In this document: one piece after another, positions 10,389-20,901 of the stretch | How positions within the stretch are numbered: position 1 is the first letter of the stretch | Layout: the number at the start of each line of letters is the position of its first letter | Assembly (NCBI RefSeq): GCF_902167145.1 | Contig: NC_050098.1 | Span: 31,242,501 to 31,306,500, forward strand | Source of the DNA: Zea mays | Taxonomy: Eukaryota > Streptophyta > Magnoliopsida > Poales > Poaceae | Direction of reading: 5' to 3' | DNA: 64,000 nucleotides | The notes under the pieces: model-generated | What the model saw: only the letters and a program-made list of their open reading frames with translations | Databases searched by the model: none | What the model was told of the DNA's origin: nothing | Translations under genes and position numbers: made by a program

Positions 10389-11264
10389 ATGAATTCACCC
10401 ACCCCCGCCAGTGGAGGAGACTCTCGTTTCAGTTCTGACTTCCTTTCTCGCGATGGCTTTCCCTCCATCTTGTGGGAAGTGCTTAACTCCGCCGGTTACC
10501 CTACGCCCCCTTTGTACACGGTGCAGTTGTATGAGGAGCATCGGGTACCTCGTTGTCGGGTCTGGCTAACTTTGGAGGCTCATCCCCTTCAGCCGGGTTG
10601 GCGTTCTCTTGATTCTAAGACGATTGGACTCAGGACGGACGACACCGTTGAGGCAGCAGCCATGAAGACTCTGACGACTTTCTGTGGCTACCATCCCCTG
10701 GAGATGGTGATGCACCCCTTGGGACTCTTCCCTGCTGAGAAGAAGGATGATCCCATGTGGTGTAACCGCGTGAGCCATGTGAAGGATGTGTGGGCAATGT
10801 ATCCTGACTTGGTTGGGAGGGTCACTGTTCAGTGCATGAGTGCGCTGTACCGCCTTCAGGCCCTTCAGAGCGATGCTATGGCACTTCTTGCTAACACCGC
10901 TCAGACTGCCAAGCTCACTCTCGACAGTCGGGAAGATTTTGTGGTCGACCTATCCACAGAGTTGGTGGAGAAGGATCTGCAGGTGGAGAGGCTGAGCCAG
11001 CGTATCGCTACCTTGGAGCAGCAAGTGGAGATCCGAGACAACACTATTGATGTCTTGGAGAACCAGCTTCACGATGTGCAGAGGGAACTCGAGGAAGCAA
11101 ATGATCACTTGGACATGCACCACCTGGAGATGGAGGCCAATGAAGCAGGAAGAGAGGGAGAAGAGGCTCCCGAGGAGCTAGGACCAGCCCCTGGTGCCAA
11201 TGGGACTACCTCCGCGATGCCTCCTTCACTCGTATCCAGTGTCGCTTCCACCGCTCAGGGTTAA
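10389..11264 (+). CDS. Element C: intact pre-gag ORF of unknown function
   Basis: This 291-codon ORF runs from ATG at 10389 to TAA at 11262-11264 and lies between the primer site and gag. The N-terminal half is a compact region with many Trp, Pro and Arg residues (FPSILWEVLNSAGYPTPPLY, EEHRVPRCRVWLTL, QPGWRSLDSKTI). The middle includes DDTVEAAAMKTL. From roughly residue 185 to 250 the sequence is heptad-like and charged (LVEKDLQVERLSQRIATLEQ), a likely coiled coil, with an acidic, Pro/Gly-rich tail. It has no RNA-binding knuckle, protease or RT motif and is not gag. It is unbroken although gag and pol in the same element are broken, and a related but stopped ORF occupies the same place in element E. 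ACTTCCC TTCCGCAG just upstream could be a splice acceptor. Confidence 0.75.
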   Translation: MNSPTPASGGDSRFSSDFLSRDGFPSILWEVLNSAGYPTPPLYTVQLYEEHRVPRCRVWLTLEAHPLQPGWRSLDSKTIGLRTDDTVEAAAMKTLTTFCGYHPLEMVMHPLGLFPAEKKDDPMWCNRVSHVKDVWAMYPDLVGRVTVQCMSALYRLQALQSDAMALLANTAQTAKLTLDSREDFVVDLSTELVEKDLQVERLSQRIATLEQQVEIRDNTIDVLENQLHDVQRELEEANDHLDMHHLEMEANEAGREGEEAPEELGPAPGANGTTSAMPPSLVSSVASTAQG

Positions 11265-11523
11265 GCAGTCGCTTTGACATTTTTTAGGCGGATAGAAACC
11301 TATGCGAGCTTAGTAGTATCACATTTTGGACTAGGCTTATGGGTACTTTCCCCTGATTAATGTAACCCTGTAAACTTTTGATATCTGTGGGATCTTTGTC
11401 ACCATGTTATCTTCATTTCGAACCCAATATTATGATTATGGCATTTTTCCTTCCATATGAGATGATATCTTGTCGTTCGAAACTGTGAGTTGGGATAACA
11501 ATGGCGACAATCTCTGTTTTCAG

Positions 11524-13208
11524 ATGGCAGCTAGGCAGCGTCGCGGGCAGAACGAGCAAGTTCCCCCGCCACCTCCCCCAGCTCCCACAGTGCAGGAGCT
11601 GATGGCCCAGCAGAATGAGATTCTGCGAGAGCTCTTGCAGCGCCAGCCCCACCAACAACATCATGGTGGAGGCCAGCATCAGCGACCTCCGGCTATGGCA
11701 ACATACCAGGAGTTTCTGAGCACGCAGCCGCCCTTGTTCACCAAGGCAGAGGATCCGTTGGACGCCGACGTATGGCTTCGCGTCGTCGAGTCCAAGTTTC
11801 CCCTCCTCACAGGAGACTGCCCTGATGAGGCCAAGGCTCGCTTCGCCGCACAGCAGCTTCGCGGCCCTGCTCGAACTTGGTGGGACCACTTCCGTGCTAT
11901 GCTCCCCGCGGATCGTGAGTATCTTGGGAGGAATTCAAGACTGCCTTCAGAGGACACCACATTCCAGCTGGCATTCTTGATCGGAAGTTGAATGAATTTC
12001 TGGCCCTTAATCAAGGAACCCGCACGGTACTGCAGTATGCACAAGCCTTCAACGACTTATGCCAGTATGCAGGGTATCATGCTGATTCTGATGAAAAGAA
12101 GAGGGATCGCTTCCGCAGGGGTCTCAATACCAAGCTGCGGGAACAACTCAACACTGTCCGGGCTGATAGCTTCAATGAGTTGGTCAATGTGGCCATCTCC
12201 CAGGAGGATTGCATTGTTGCTCACCGGGCAGAGAAGAAGAGGAAGGCACCTATGGCAGCACCCTCCGCTCAGGCTCAGAGGTTCCGGATTGTTTCTCACA
12301 ATCAGAGCAGGGGTTTTCAGCAGCAGGCAGGCAGATGGGTGATCAGGCCACCTCAGCAGCAGCAGCAGCCGGCACCCAACCGCTACCTAGCTCCCACCCC
12401 GAGGAACAATCAGCCTCCGCAGCAGCAGCAGTTCCGCCAGGGCAATGGGAACAAGTGTTTCACTTGTGGCAATGTGGGCCATTATGCCAAGAATTGTCCC
12501 AGGAACCAGCAGAGGCAGATGCCAGCACCAAATCAAGACAAGGGAAGAAAGCAGAAGGTGCAAGTCAGGCAAGGGAAGCTCAACTTCACTGCTCTAGAGG
12601 AAGTACCAGAAGGAGCTCCTATCATGACCGGTACCTTTTCAGTTTATAATCAACCTGCTTTAATTCTGTTTGATTCTGGTGCATCTCATAGTTTCATTAG
12701 CCAAGAGTTCAGTGCTAAATGCAAACTGCCATTCTCTCACTCAAAAGGGTCATTCATGATAGTCACACCTGGGGGTAAAATTGCAACTAATCAATTAAAC
12801 CAAAGTGTGCCTATTCAACTGGGAAGCCACATTGTCAAAACCACTCTTCTTGTGTTGGGATTGGAAAATGTGGACATTATTCTAGGGGCAAATTGGATGA
12901 CCTTGCACCAAGTTGTGCTTGATGTAGCCAGTCGTACCGTGGAAGTTAATTCTCCTTTCAGCGGGAATTTCACTTTGATTCTGCCTAGTCAGGGTTCTTC
13001 TCAGTCATGTGCTTTCTCTATGACGGAGTTACCCCTGAAGAAGATCCCAGTGGTCTGTGAGTATGCAGATGTCTTTCCTGATGAATTGCCGGGAATGCCA
13101 TCGGACCGGGATATTGAATTCGCCATCGAGTTGCAACCGGGAACGACCCCAATTTCTAAGAGGCCCTACCGAATGCCACCCGCTGAGTTGGCAGAGTTGA
13201 AGAAGTAG
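11524..13208 (+). pseudogene. Element C: gag and aspartic protease, one frameshift and a terminal TAG
   Basis: Gag starts at ATG 11524 with a Pro/Gln-rich N-terminus, then the gag core (EDPLDADVWLRVVESKF, RGPARTWWDHF). At about 11919 the frame steps by -1 and the homologous sequence resumes as SWEEFKTAFRGHHIPAGILD. A Gln-rich linker and a CCHC knuckle CFTCGNVGHYAKNC (12457-12498) follow. The protease site is ALILFDSGASHSFIS (about 12657-12701). The frame meets TAG at 13206-13208 in place of a sense codon, right at the entry to RT ([18 protein letters not shown]). Element E shows no frame step at the gag site, so I treat it as a lesion particular to this copy or subfamily. Confidence 0.9.
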
Positions 13209-14783
13209 TTGCAAGAGTTGCTGGATAAGGGATTCATTCGCCCCAGCACTTCGCCTTGGGGATGTCCAGCGCTATTTGTGAAGAAGAAGGATGAAAGCTT
13301 GAGGCTGTGTATAGATTACCGCCCTCTTAATGCGGTAACTATCAAGAACAAGTATCCTTTGCCTCGTATTGATGTTCTTTTTGACCAGTTGGTCGGAGCC
13401 AAGGTGTTTTCCAAGATAGACCTTCGCTCTGGCTACCATCAGATCAAAATACGAGCAAGTGATATTTCGAAGACGGCATTCTCAACCAGATATGGGCTAT
13501 ATGAATTCTTGGTGATGTCATTCGGGCTGACAAATGCACCAGCATATTTCATGTATCTGATGAATTCTGTTTTCATGCCGGAATTGGATAAGTTCGTGGT
13601 GGTTTTCATCGATGACATTCTGGTGTACTCAAAGAACGAAGAAGAACATGCCGGGCATTTGCATGTAGTGCTTCAACGTCTGCGAGAGCACCACCTTTAT
13701 GCCAAGTTATCCAAGTGTGATTTTTGGCTAAAGGAAATCAAATTCTTGGGTCACACTATCTCTCAGGCTGGAATAGCTGTTGATCCTGATAAAGTGCAAG
13801 AGGTAATGAACTGGAGGCCACCAACGACTGTTCGCCAGATTCGGAGTTTTCTGGGATTAGCTGGTTATTACCGAAGATTTATTCCGGACTTCTCTCGAAT
13901 TGCGAAGCCTATTACTGAGTTGCTGAAGAAAGAAGTCAAATTTGTGTGGAGTCAGAAGTGAGAAGATGCCTTCCATGCATTAAGGCAGCATCTGACCACA
14001 GCACCAGTATTGGCGCAACCCGACAGCAGCAAGCCTTTTGATGTATATTGCGATGCCTCTGGCACCGGGCTAGGTTGTGTCTTGATGCAAGACAACCGAG
14101 TCATTGCTTATGCCTCAAGAGCACTCAGGCCTCATGAGCAAAATTATCCCACTCATGACCTTGAGTTAGCAGCAGTGGTTCATGCATTAAAGATGTGGAG
14201 GCACTATCTAATGGGAACCCACTGCAACATCTTCACTGATCATAAGAGCCTTAAGTACATTTTTACTCAGGCTGATCTCAACATGAGGCAGAGAAGATGG
14301 CTAGAGCTGATCAAGGATTATGACCTGGAGGTACATTATCACCCAGGGAAAGCTAATGTGGTAGCAGATGCCTTGAGTCGGAAGTTGCAATGCAACTGTA
14401 TTCTGATGGATTCTCGTATTAACACCTTGTGTGATGAGTTGAGCAAGATGCAAATTGAAGTAATTCCTTCTGGTTCTTTGTCTCAAATTTCTGTTGAGCC
14501 GACTTTGCAAGACCAGATTATCATGGCCCAGCTCAGTGACAAGGGAGTGCAGATTATCAAGAAGAATCTCCATCAGAAGGTTGAGAAGTATAATTGTTTC
14601 CGCCAGGATGAGAAGGGTGTATTATGGTTCAAAAGCAGATTGGTGATTCCTAAGGACCAGGATCTCAAGAGGAAAATTTTGGATGAGGCTCATCTCTCCA
14701 AATTCTCTATGCATCCGGGAAGCACCAAGATGTACCATGATTTGAAGCTTTTGTACTGGTGGACCAGAATGAAGAGGAGATAG
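13209..14783 (+). pseudogene. Element C: reverse transcriptase and RNase H, one internal TGA
   Basis: RT blocks run in order: [42 protein letters not shown], and the catalytic [12 protein letters not shown] at about 13592-13627. The connection domain ([16 protein letters not shown]) follows. An in-frame TGA at 13959-13961 (SQK*EDAFHAL) looks like a CGA-to-TGA transition. RNase H then reads [33 protein letters not shown] and DALSR. The frame closes with TAG at 14781-14783 while integrase continues in the -1 frame. The same arrangement is found in element E. Confidence 0.92.
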
Positions 14784-15952
14784 CCCAGTATGTATCAGAA
14801 TGTGACACCTGTCAGAGGATAAAGGCAAGCCACTTGAAGTCCGTTGGAGCCTTGCAACCACTGTCCGTACCTTCGTGGAAGTGGGATGACATCAGCATGG
14901 ATTTCATTGTGGGTCTGCCCAACACCTCTCGTCATCATGATTCGATTTGGGTTATTGTAGACCGATTGACGAAAGTGGCACATTTTCTTCCTGTGCACAC
15001 CACGGATAAGGCTCAGAAATATGCAGAATTGTATATTGACCGGATCGTGTGTTTGCACGGATTACCGCGGACCATTGTTTCTGACCGAGGAGCCCAATTT
15101 GTTGCCAGATTTTGGGAACAATTGCAAGAGTCTTTGGGAACCAAGCTAATCAGGAGTTCAGCTTACCACCCACAGACTGATGGTCAGACGGAAAGGGTAA
15201 ACCAGATTCTGGAAGATATGCTGAGAGCTTGTGCGATCGATTGTGGCAAGAACTGGGATAAGCACCTCTCCTTGGCAGAGTTTGCTTATAACAATAGTTA
15301 TCAATCCAGCCTAAAGATGGCACCTTTTGAGGCTCTCTATGGAAGAAGGTGCAGGACACCACTCAATTGGTCTCAACCTGGTGAAAGAGAAGTTTTTGGA
15401 CCTGATTTGGTGACTGAAGCCGAAACGAAGGTCAAGCTAATCAGGAAGAATCTAGAAGCTGCTCAGGCCAGGCAAAAGAGCTATCATGATAGAAGAAGGA
15501 AACCTCTCCAGTTCGAGGTGGGAAGTTTTGTATACCTCAAGGTATCACCCACCAAGGGAGTGCAGAGGTTTGGGATCAAAGGCAAGCTAGCCCCTCGTTA
15601 CATTGGACCTTATGAGATCATAGAAGCATGTGGACCCGTGGCATACAAGCTGAAGTTACCTTCAAGGATGTCTGCCATTCACAGTGTATTCCATGTATCT
15701 CAGCTGAAGAAGTGTGTTCGATTGCCGACTGAGATCATAGCAGAGCCAGAATTGGAGATAGAGCCAGATCTATCGTACCAAGAGTACCCCTCCAAGATTC
15801 TGGATTGCAAAGAAAGATCAACTCGGGCAAAATCGATCAAGATGTTCAAGGTCCAGTGGAGTAATCACTCAGAGGAGGAAGCTACTTGGGAAACCGAGGA
15901 ATTCCTGAGATCCAACTTCCCCGATTGCCTACCTAAGGAAGCTGGTACGTAA
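14774..15952 (+). CDS. Element C: integrase with chromodomain
   Basis: This frame is open for about 390 codons to TAA at 15950-15952. It has the C-terminal half of the HHCC zinc domain (CDTCQRIK) and the DD35E core ([52 protein letters not shown]). The integrase C-terminal GPY-type region follows ([31 protein letters not shown]). It ends in a chromodomain-like segment ([18 protein letters not shown]). It overlaps the RNase H frame by 10 bp in a -1 relation, so the natural start is the polyprotein and no own ATG is needed. It is the best kept part of this element's pol. Confidence 0.93.
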   Translation, partial: EEIAQYVSECDTCQRIKASHLKSVGALQPLSVPSWKWDDISMDFIVGLPNTSRHHDSIWVIVDRLTKVAHFLPVHTTDKAQKYAELYIDRIVCLHGLPRTIVSDRGAQFVARFWEQLQESLGTKLIRSSAYHPQTDGQTERVNQILEDMLRACAIDCGKNWDKHLSLAEFAYNNSYQSSLKMAPFEALYGRRCRTPLNWSQPGEREVFGPDLVTEAETKVKLIRKNLEAAQARQKSYHDRRRKPLQFEVGSFVYLKVSPTKGVQRFGIKGKLAPRYIGPYEIIEACGPVAYKLKLPSRMSAIHSVFHVSQLKKCVRLPTEIIAEPELEIEPDLSYQEYPSKILDCKERSTRAKSIKMFKVQWSNHSEEEATWETEEFLRSNFPDCLPKEAGT

Positions 15953-16186
15953 TCACCCCCAACCCCTCCTCCTGCCTTTCGAATCTAATTTCCAAAAATA
16001 TGATCTTAATTCAGAATGGAGTAACTATAAGATAAAACTTAAAAGAACTTCCTTCTGAAGTTGCAAAGAGAATGACATTCGAAGAGCAGTTTTGCCCTAA
16101 TAATAACAATCATCACCCTTTTTCCTATCAGTCTCACCCTTCGCTTCACCCCGGGAGGACTCTGGCCCGAATCTCGGGAAGAGATT

Positions 16187-16203
16187 CCTTTAAGGGGGGA
16201 AGG
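16187..16203 (+). other. Polypurine tract of element C
   Basis: CCTTTAAGGGGGGAAGG ends one base before the TG of the 3' LTR. It has the same TTTAAGGGGGG core as element A. Confidence 0.88.
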
Positions 16204-17079
16204 CTGTGACACCCCAGTGTCACCTAGGGTTTCTCTCAAATGCCAAACCTAAGAGCCATTATTTTAGGTGAACTAAAACAAGCATGAGCATCAAAATAAC
16301 TTAAGTAAGAAAGAATTCACCAAGTATATACTTAAAAGTGTCATGATCAAACAATTGAGTCCTTGAAAAGGGTAGAATGTGCAACCCTAATTAAAAAAAC
16401 CCTAAGTAAGCCCCATGAGCAAAAATTCAAGAAAATATGAAAAAGGAGATGAAAAGTTTAAAATTTTGAGTTGAGCCAATTATATAAGTTAAAGTATATC
16501 TATTAAGCAACAAGAAAGATTGAGAAGGCTTAGCCAAAATAACTCAAATAAATTCCCAAATCAGCCCTTGATCTATGAACCCTTAGAGAAATTCAGATTT
16601 CTGAATTTCTGAATTTCAGACCTTTTCTCAAAGATCATCTGTGTTCTCTGTTTTTCAAAACTCAAAGCCAGAAGATCTAAATATCAAAGTTGTGCCAAAT
16701 TACCTTGAACACATTCTGGGAAAGTTTGAACTCAAACCAAATTCATTTGGCACGATTTTGGCGCAGCTCAACCTCGGGACCAGGCATTCTGACACTGGCA
16801 CCTTGGTGACGCTACAACTCCCTGTCCCTAGCCTAAAACCGCACGTCGTCCATACACAAAAGACAAAGCTTGGTCTGGTGAACAAATCCCTTGCAGTGAT
16901 CTTGCCCAAATTCGCGAAGATTTGCTCCCAATCGGCGCTTGAACAGGGGCAGAGGCAACGGAAACACGTGTTCGACCGCGGCTGACACCCCTGGTTCACG
17001 CCCGTTCGCGCACCGCGCCTCCCAGTGCACGCCCGCGCGCACTCGCCGGTCCACGACCGCCCGTGCACCGCGCCGTGCC

Positions 17080-17086
17080 TATAAAG
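17080..17086 (+). promoter_or_regulatory. TATA box, 3' LTR of element C
   Basis: TATAAAG, equivalent to 6192-6198 in the 5' LTR. Confidence 0.6.
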
Positions 17087-19371
17087 CCCTCCCAGGCGCG
17101 CCCCACTTCGCCCCGCACTCACCCTCACCGGCCAGCCACTTTCCCTTAGCTCCGGCGAGCTTGATTCCGCCCGCCATTGCCGCCAGAGCTTCGGCCACCG
17201 TGGCCAGCCCACTCCAGCCACCCTCAAGCCCAGCCAGTGCTTCGGCTAGCTCCGCCAGTAGCCCGTGAAGCTTGCCAAGCCCTCGGACCCGGCCGGACTT
17301 CACCGGAGGCCCGAGATCGACCTCACCGGACTTCGGTCTTCCGCCGCCGCGCGTGGACCGAGCTATCCAGTGAGTCTCCGACCAATTCCTCACGCTCATA
17401 GCTTCTCTGGCATCCCGTGGACCTCCCTGACCCATTTGATTGAACTATCTCGCCGTGACCAGGCCGGTCTCCTCGCCGCCGACGAGCATCCCCGCCTGCG
17501 CGCGTGGACCGACCGACTCCGGCCATCTCCGACTGTGTTCCGCACACCGTTGTGATCCCCGAGACCTCCCCTTCGTCCTCGACCGCTTAACCGGAGCAAT
17601 CTCGCCGCCGGTAAGCCCCTCCGCCCTTTTCTTCGCCGCGGCTACTGTTTAAGGTAGAAGAAGGACCTCGGGTTAGGATTTGTAGAACCCGAGGGGTTTT
17701 CTGTAATGTCAGTGACTCATGTAAATAGTAACCTAAGGACTGATTCGCAAAGAAAACTTAGAAAACCCGCCAGGGACCCCAGTGCAAAGTAGATTTCCAT
17801 TTAATCAATTCTGTTATTCTTTTTAAAATGACCAGAGAACTTAGAAAATCCATAACTTGATGAAATCTTAATAAAAAGTTGTCAAACCAATTTTGCTAGC
17901 TCTGGAATATTATGACCTATCATTTAAAAATAGTGAACCTCATGCTTTCTGTTCAAAATTTTAGAGTTTAAATTTAAAAACAGAAACCCACTAAACCCTG
18001 TTTAATTAAGGAAAATTAGTTTTTCTTCTGTGCTAAACTTAAGAAAATTTGTAGATGTTTAAACCTTATTTAGACACTGTTTAAAAATAGTAGGAACCCC
18101 AGCATTGGAAATTATGATGTAGTTATTCATTTAAAGCTATTTTGTCCAAAACTTAGAGAAAATCAGAAAGGCATTAGAAATTAATGAACAATGATTACTA
18201 ATATTTTTCCTAGTTTACTTATGCAACAGAGAACCTAGGAAAAATACAGAGACCATTAATTTAGACCAGTTTTAAATTAAAATGATTTGTTTAGCCTTAT
18301 ATGGACTGAAGATCAATTATTAGAGTTATAAAACTATACCAAAATACTTAATAAAAATCCAGTGGACTTACAACCACCAGAGCCCCACTACAAAAATACA
18401 GAGCACCCCAGCCCAACTTGTTAAGTAAGAAAAATAAATGCAAAGTGAGAATAAGGCATTTTCCAAATAAATCATGAACAACCCCTATTAATGTGATAAT
18501 GGGCAACCAAAAATTTGCTAAGTCCATGACGAGATAAACTACCAGAGAAAAATGCAAACCCATGAAAAAGAAGTAAACCCATACCTTTTGCTAGTAATTT
18601 AAGAAAAAGGCCATTTAATTCAAAAAATGCAAACCACCCCTTCCTTTAAGCAAAAAGAGGCCAAACTTCAGAATGATTGCTCTTGCACAAAATAATACCC
18701 AAGAAAAATAAGAACTCTGTTGTTTGATGTTTTTCAAATATAGTGGTAGTAGAAAGCACCCATTTTGCTAGAAACTTGAGAAAACCATAGGAAAATAATT
18801 AAAAGGTATTAATGGCTAGAAATTTGTATCAAGTCATGTTATGACACCTAAAGGTCAGCAAAAATAAGTTTTAGAAAATTACCCACTGTTAAATAATAGT
18901 TGTAGTTCAAAGCACCCCTTCTGCCCTAGAATTTAATGATTTTGTCCAGCGAAAACTATTCACTTTCTGATCCCCAAATTTTGGGACAGAGCAACACACA
19001 CCAGTAACAAGCCACTGTATTTTTTGTGGAATTTTTAGAATTTTATAAAAGGAACTTGTAGTTCAAACCCACTCCAAAACATTAAAGGAATAAAAGAAAA
19101 GGAAAGAAGGAAATAAACCTCATCCCAATAAGTCTAACTTGAGAACTTATCAATTCTCCCTAAGACTTAAAAGGAATTCAGTGGAACCCCAAAATTTAAC
19201 CTACCCCTTACCTTAGCTAAGTCTAACCCAACTTACCAAGTATACCACTAAAGGGTTTTACATAAGCAAAGTTGACCTTGTTTAACTCAAGAAGATCATA
19301 CACCTTTAAAGTTGAAATTTCTAAAAGCACCTATCATATCATGCATATATCTTACGCCTTGCATTCATTAG

Positions 19372-20585
19372 ATTGTAATCTTGCCGACGGAGAGTACGTG
19401 CTCATCCCCGAGCAAGGACCTGTCCAAGAGGAGGACCAGGAGCAGGCTTCAGAGGCTGCTATTGAGGATCTCCCCGCAGCCCCAGCAATTGAAGGCAAGC
19501 CCCGGTTTTATGCATAACCATGTTATTATATGCTACTTTACTACAATTAATGCTTGTAGGATTGCAATGTGCACTTAAGTGTAGGAGTTGCTTGAAACCT
19601 CTAGTTGCATGAACTTAGGATTCCTTTTGAGATGAATACTAGTATGCTAGGTCGAGTAGCTGCTTGCTAATCAGGATCTCGGTAGAAGTCGAGTGATTTT
19701 TCTAGCACTCGCGTGAGGTCAGGAATTGATTGTATTCATCTTGATAACGGGATATATGTTGGTCTATGGACTTGGATCCAGGGAGGATGCCTTGTCCATG
19801 AGACGGGAAAAATGAATTAAGGATTAATGTGTGGATACCTGAGTCAAGCTTTTGAACGTACTAAGCACATGCCGGGAAAAATGGTAACCGGTAAACCTAG
19901 TACCTGAGTGAAGCCGGGCGCGGACTTTATCCCTCATGCGACCTGAGACTGGGTCTCCCATGCTAGCTATGGTGGGTACAAGTGCGGTCACTGCACGGTG
20001 GCAGCCGGGGTCAGTGGAGCATTGTATGCCAAGGCGGTGAGGCCTGGACGCGAACGGGGAATCAATGGGGACGGTTGTTATGTGTGGGGTCAGAGTACCC
20101 TGACATGCCGTGTGTTTAGGTTTACCTTGCAAGGTTAAAACTCGATTCGAATCGTCTGCTTCTCACAGCTAATGAGACTGCTTGATTCCTTGTACTGCAT
20201 CGAGTAATAAGTGAAATGTGGTTATATGAGATAACTGGTTGATTGAACTAATTGATTGTTACCATGAATGCTTAGAAGAAGCAAATCCAGCTAAAGTTAA
20301 TGATGGTAGAATTTGAAAAGCTAAAAATTGATTTTAGAAACAGCTAGTGCTTTTGGCAAACCAAACCCCTCAGCCAAACAGCTGCATAGTCTAGAGGTAG
20401 AGGAGTAGACTCCTCACACCGGTTAAGTCTAGCTGAGTATTAGTATACTCAGCTTTGCTTGTGGCACCATTTTTGCAGGTACCATGCAGGATTTGGTTGA
20501 TGGTGTGACTTGGCCTACCACCCTGCCACCGGGTTGGACGGTCGAGTGGGATGTTGCTCCGGCAGGAGAGGAGCATGAGGAGTAG
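19372..20585 (+). CDS. Putative spliced acidic small ORF, 3' LTR copy
   Basis: This is the counterpart of 8485-9698, with proposed exons 19372-19494 and 20479-20585. Both frames, the GCAAGC donor and the TTTTTGCAG acceptor are kept. The one exonic difference from the 5' copy is a Gly-to-Asp change in exon 2 (GAGGGCC to GAGGACC). Because a 3' LTR carries its own TATA box and poly(A)-like site, this copy could in principle be expressed independently of the element body. Confidence 0.33.
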
Positions 20586-20896
20586 TGGGCTAGGCCTTGC
20601 CCATTTCCTCATTACCGACGACATCGATTATCCGCTGCACTTTATTTTGTGAACTTTATTTGCTACTCAAAAACTCCGATTTATGTAATAACTCAATACT
20701 TAATTTGAGGTTTCCTGTTTTATTGTATTTCTTCTGTGACTCACCTTCGAGTGGGATTGTGGAATTTGATCCTGGTTAAGTGGCTCTATCAGACTAGATC
20801 TGAGGGACTGATGGGTTATTCCGATTTAAGTGTGTTACGACCCCTGGGGCGTGACTTAGGCACTTAAGCTGGAATAATTCGGGTGGTTCTGCCACA

Positions 20897-20901
20897 GCCC
20901 T
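20897..20901. repeat. Target-site duplication of element C, right copy (GCCCT)
   Basis: It matches 5340-5344 exactly. Confidence 0.95.

Larger units (their letters stand above)
5345..20896 (+). mobile_element. Element C: complete Tekay-like chromovirus LTR retrotransposon (15.55 kb)
   Basis: This is the only element in the window with both LTRs present. Order: 5' LTR 5345-10009, primer site, pre-gag ORF 10389-11264, gag-protease 11524-13208, RT-RNase H 13209-14783, integrase-chromodomain 14774-15952, polypurine tract, 3' LTR 16205-20896, with GCCCT on both sides. My hand comparison of the LTRs gives about 47 substitutions in about 4,660 aligned bases (about 1%), one 28-bp and one 1-bp length difference. 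At the commonly used grass rate of 1.3e-8 per site per year this is roughly 0.4 million years. The gag-pol frame has two frame steps and two stops, so the copy is probably not autonomous. Confidence 0.96.
16205..20896 (+). repeat. 3' LTR of element C (4,692 bp)
   Basis: It is about 99% identical to 5345-10009. Bases 17036-17063 are a 28-bp segment missing from the 5' copy, flanked by CCCG repeats at both ends. A single A is missing near 18340. The TATA box is at 17080-17086. The LTR is followed by the right GCCCT duplication and then by gag of element B. Confidence 0.97.

Noticed and set aside
11911..11924. Programmed frameshift in gag of element C
   Set aside because: Element E stays in frame at the same place, so the -1 step is best read as a deletion in C, unlike the RNase H/integrase step that both share.
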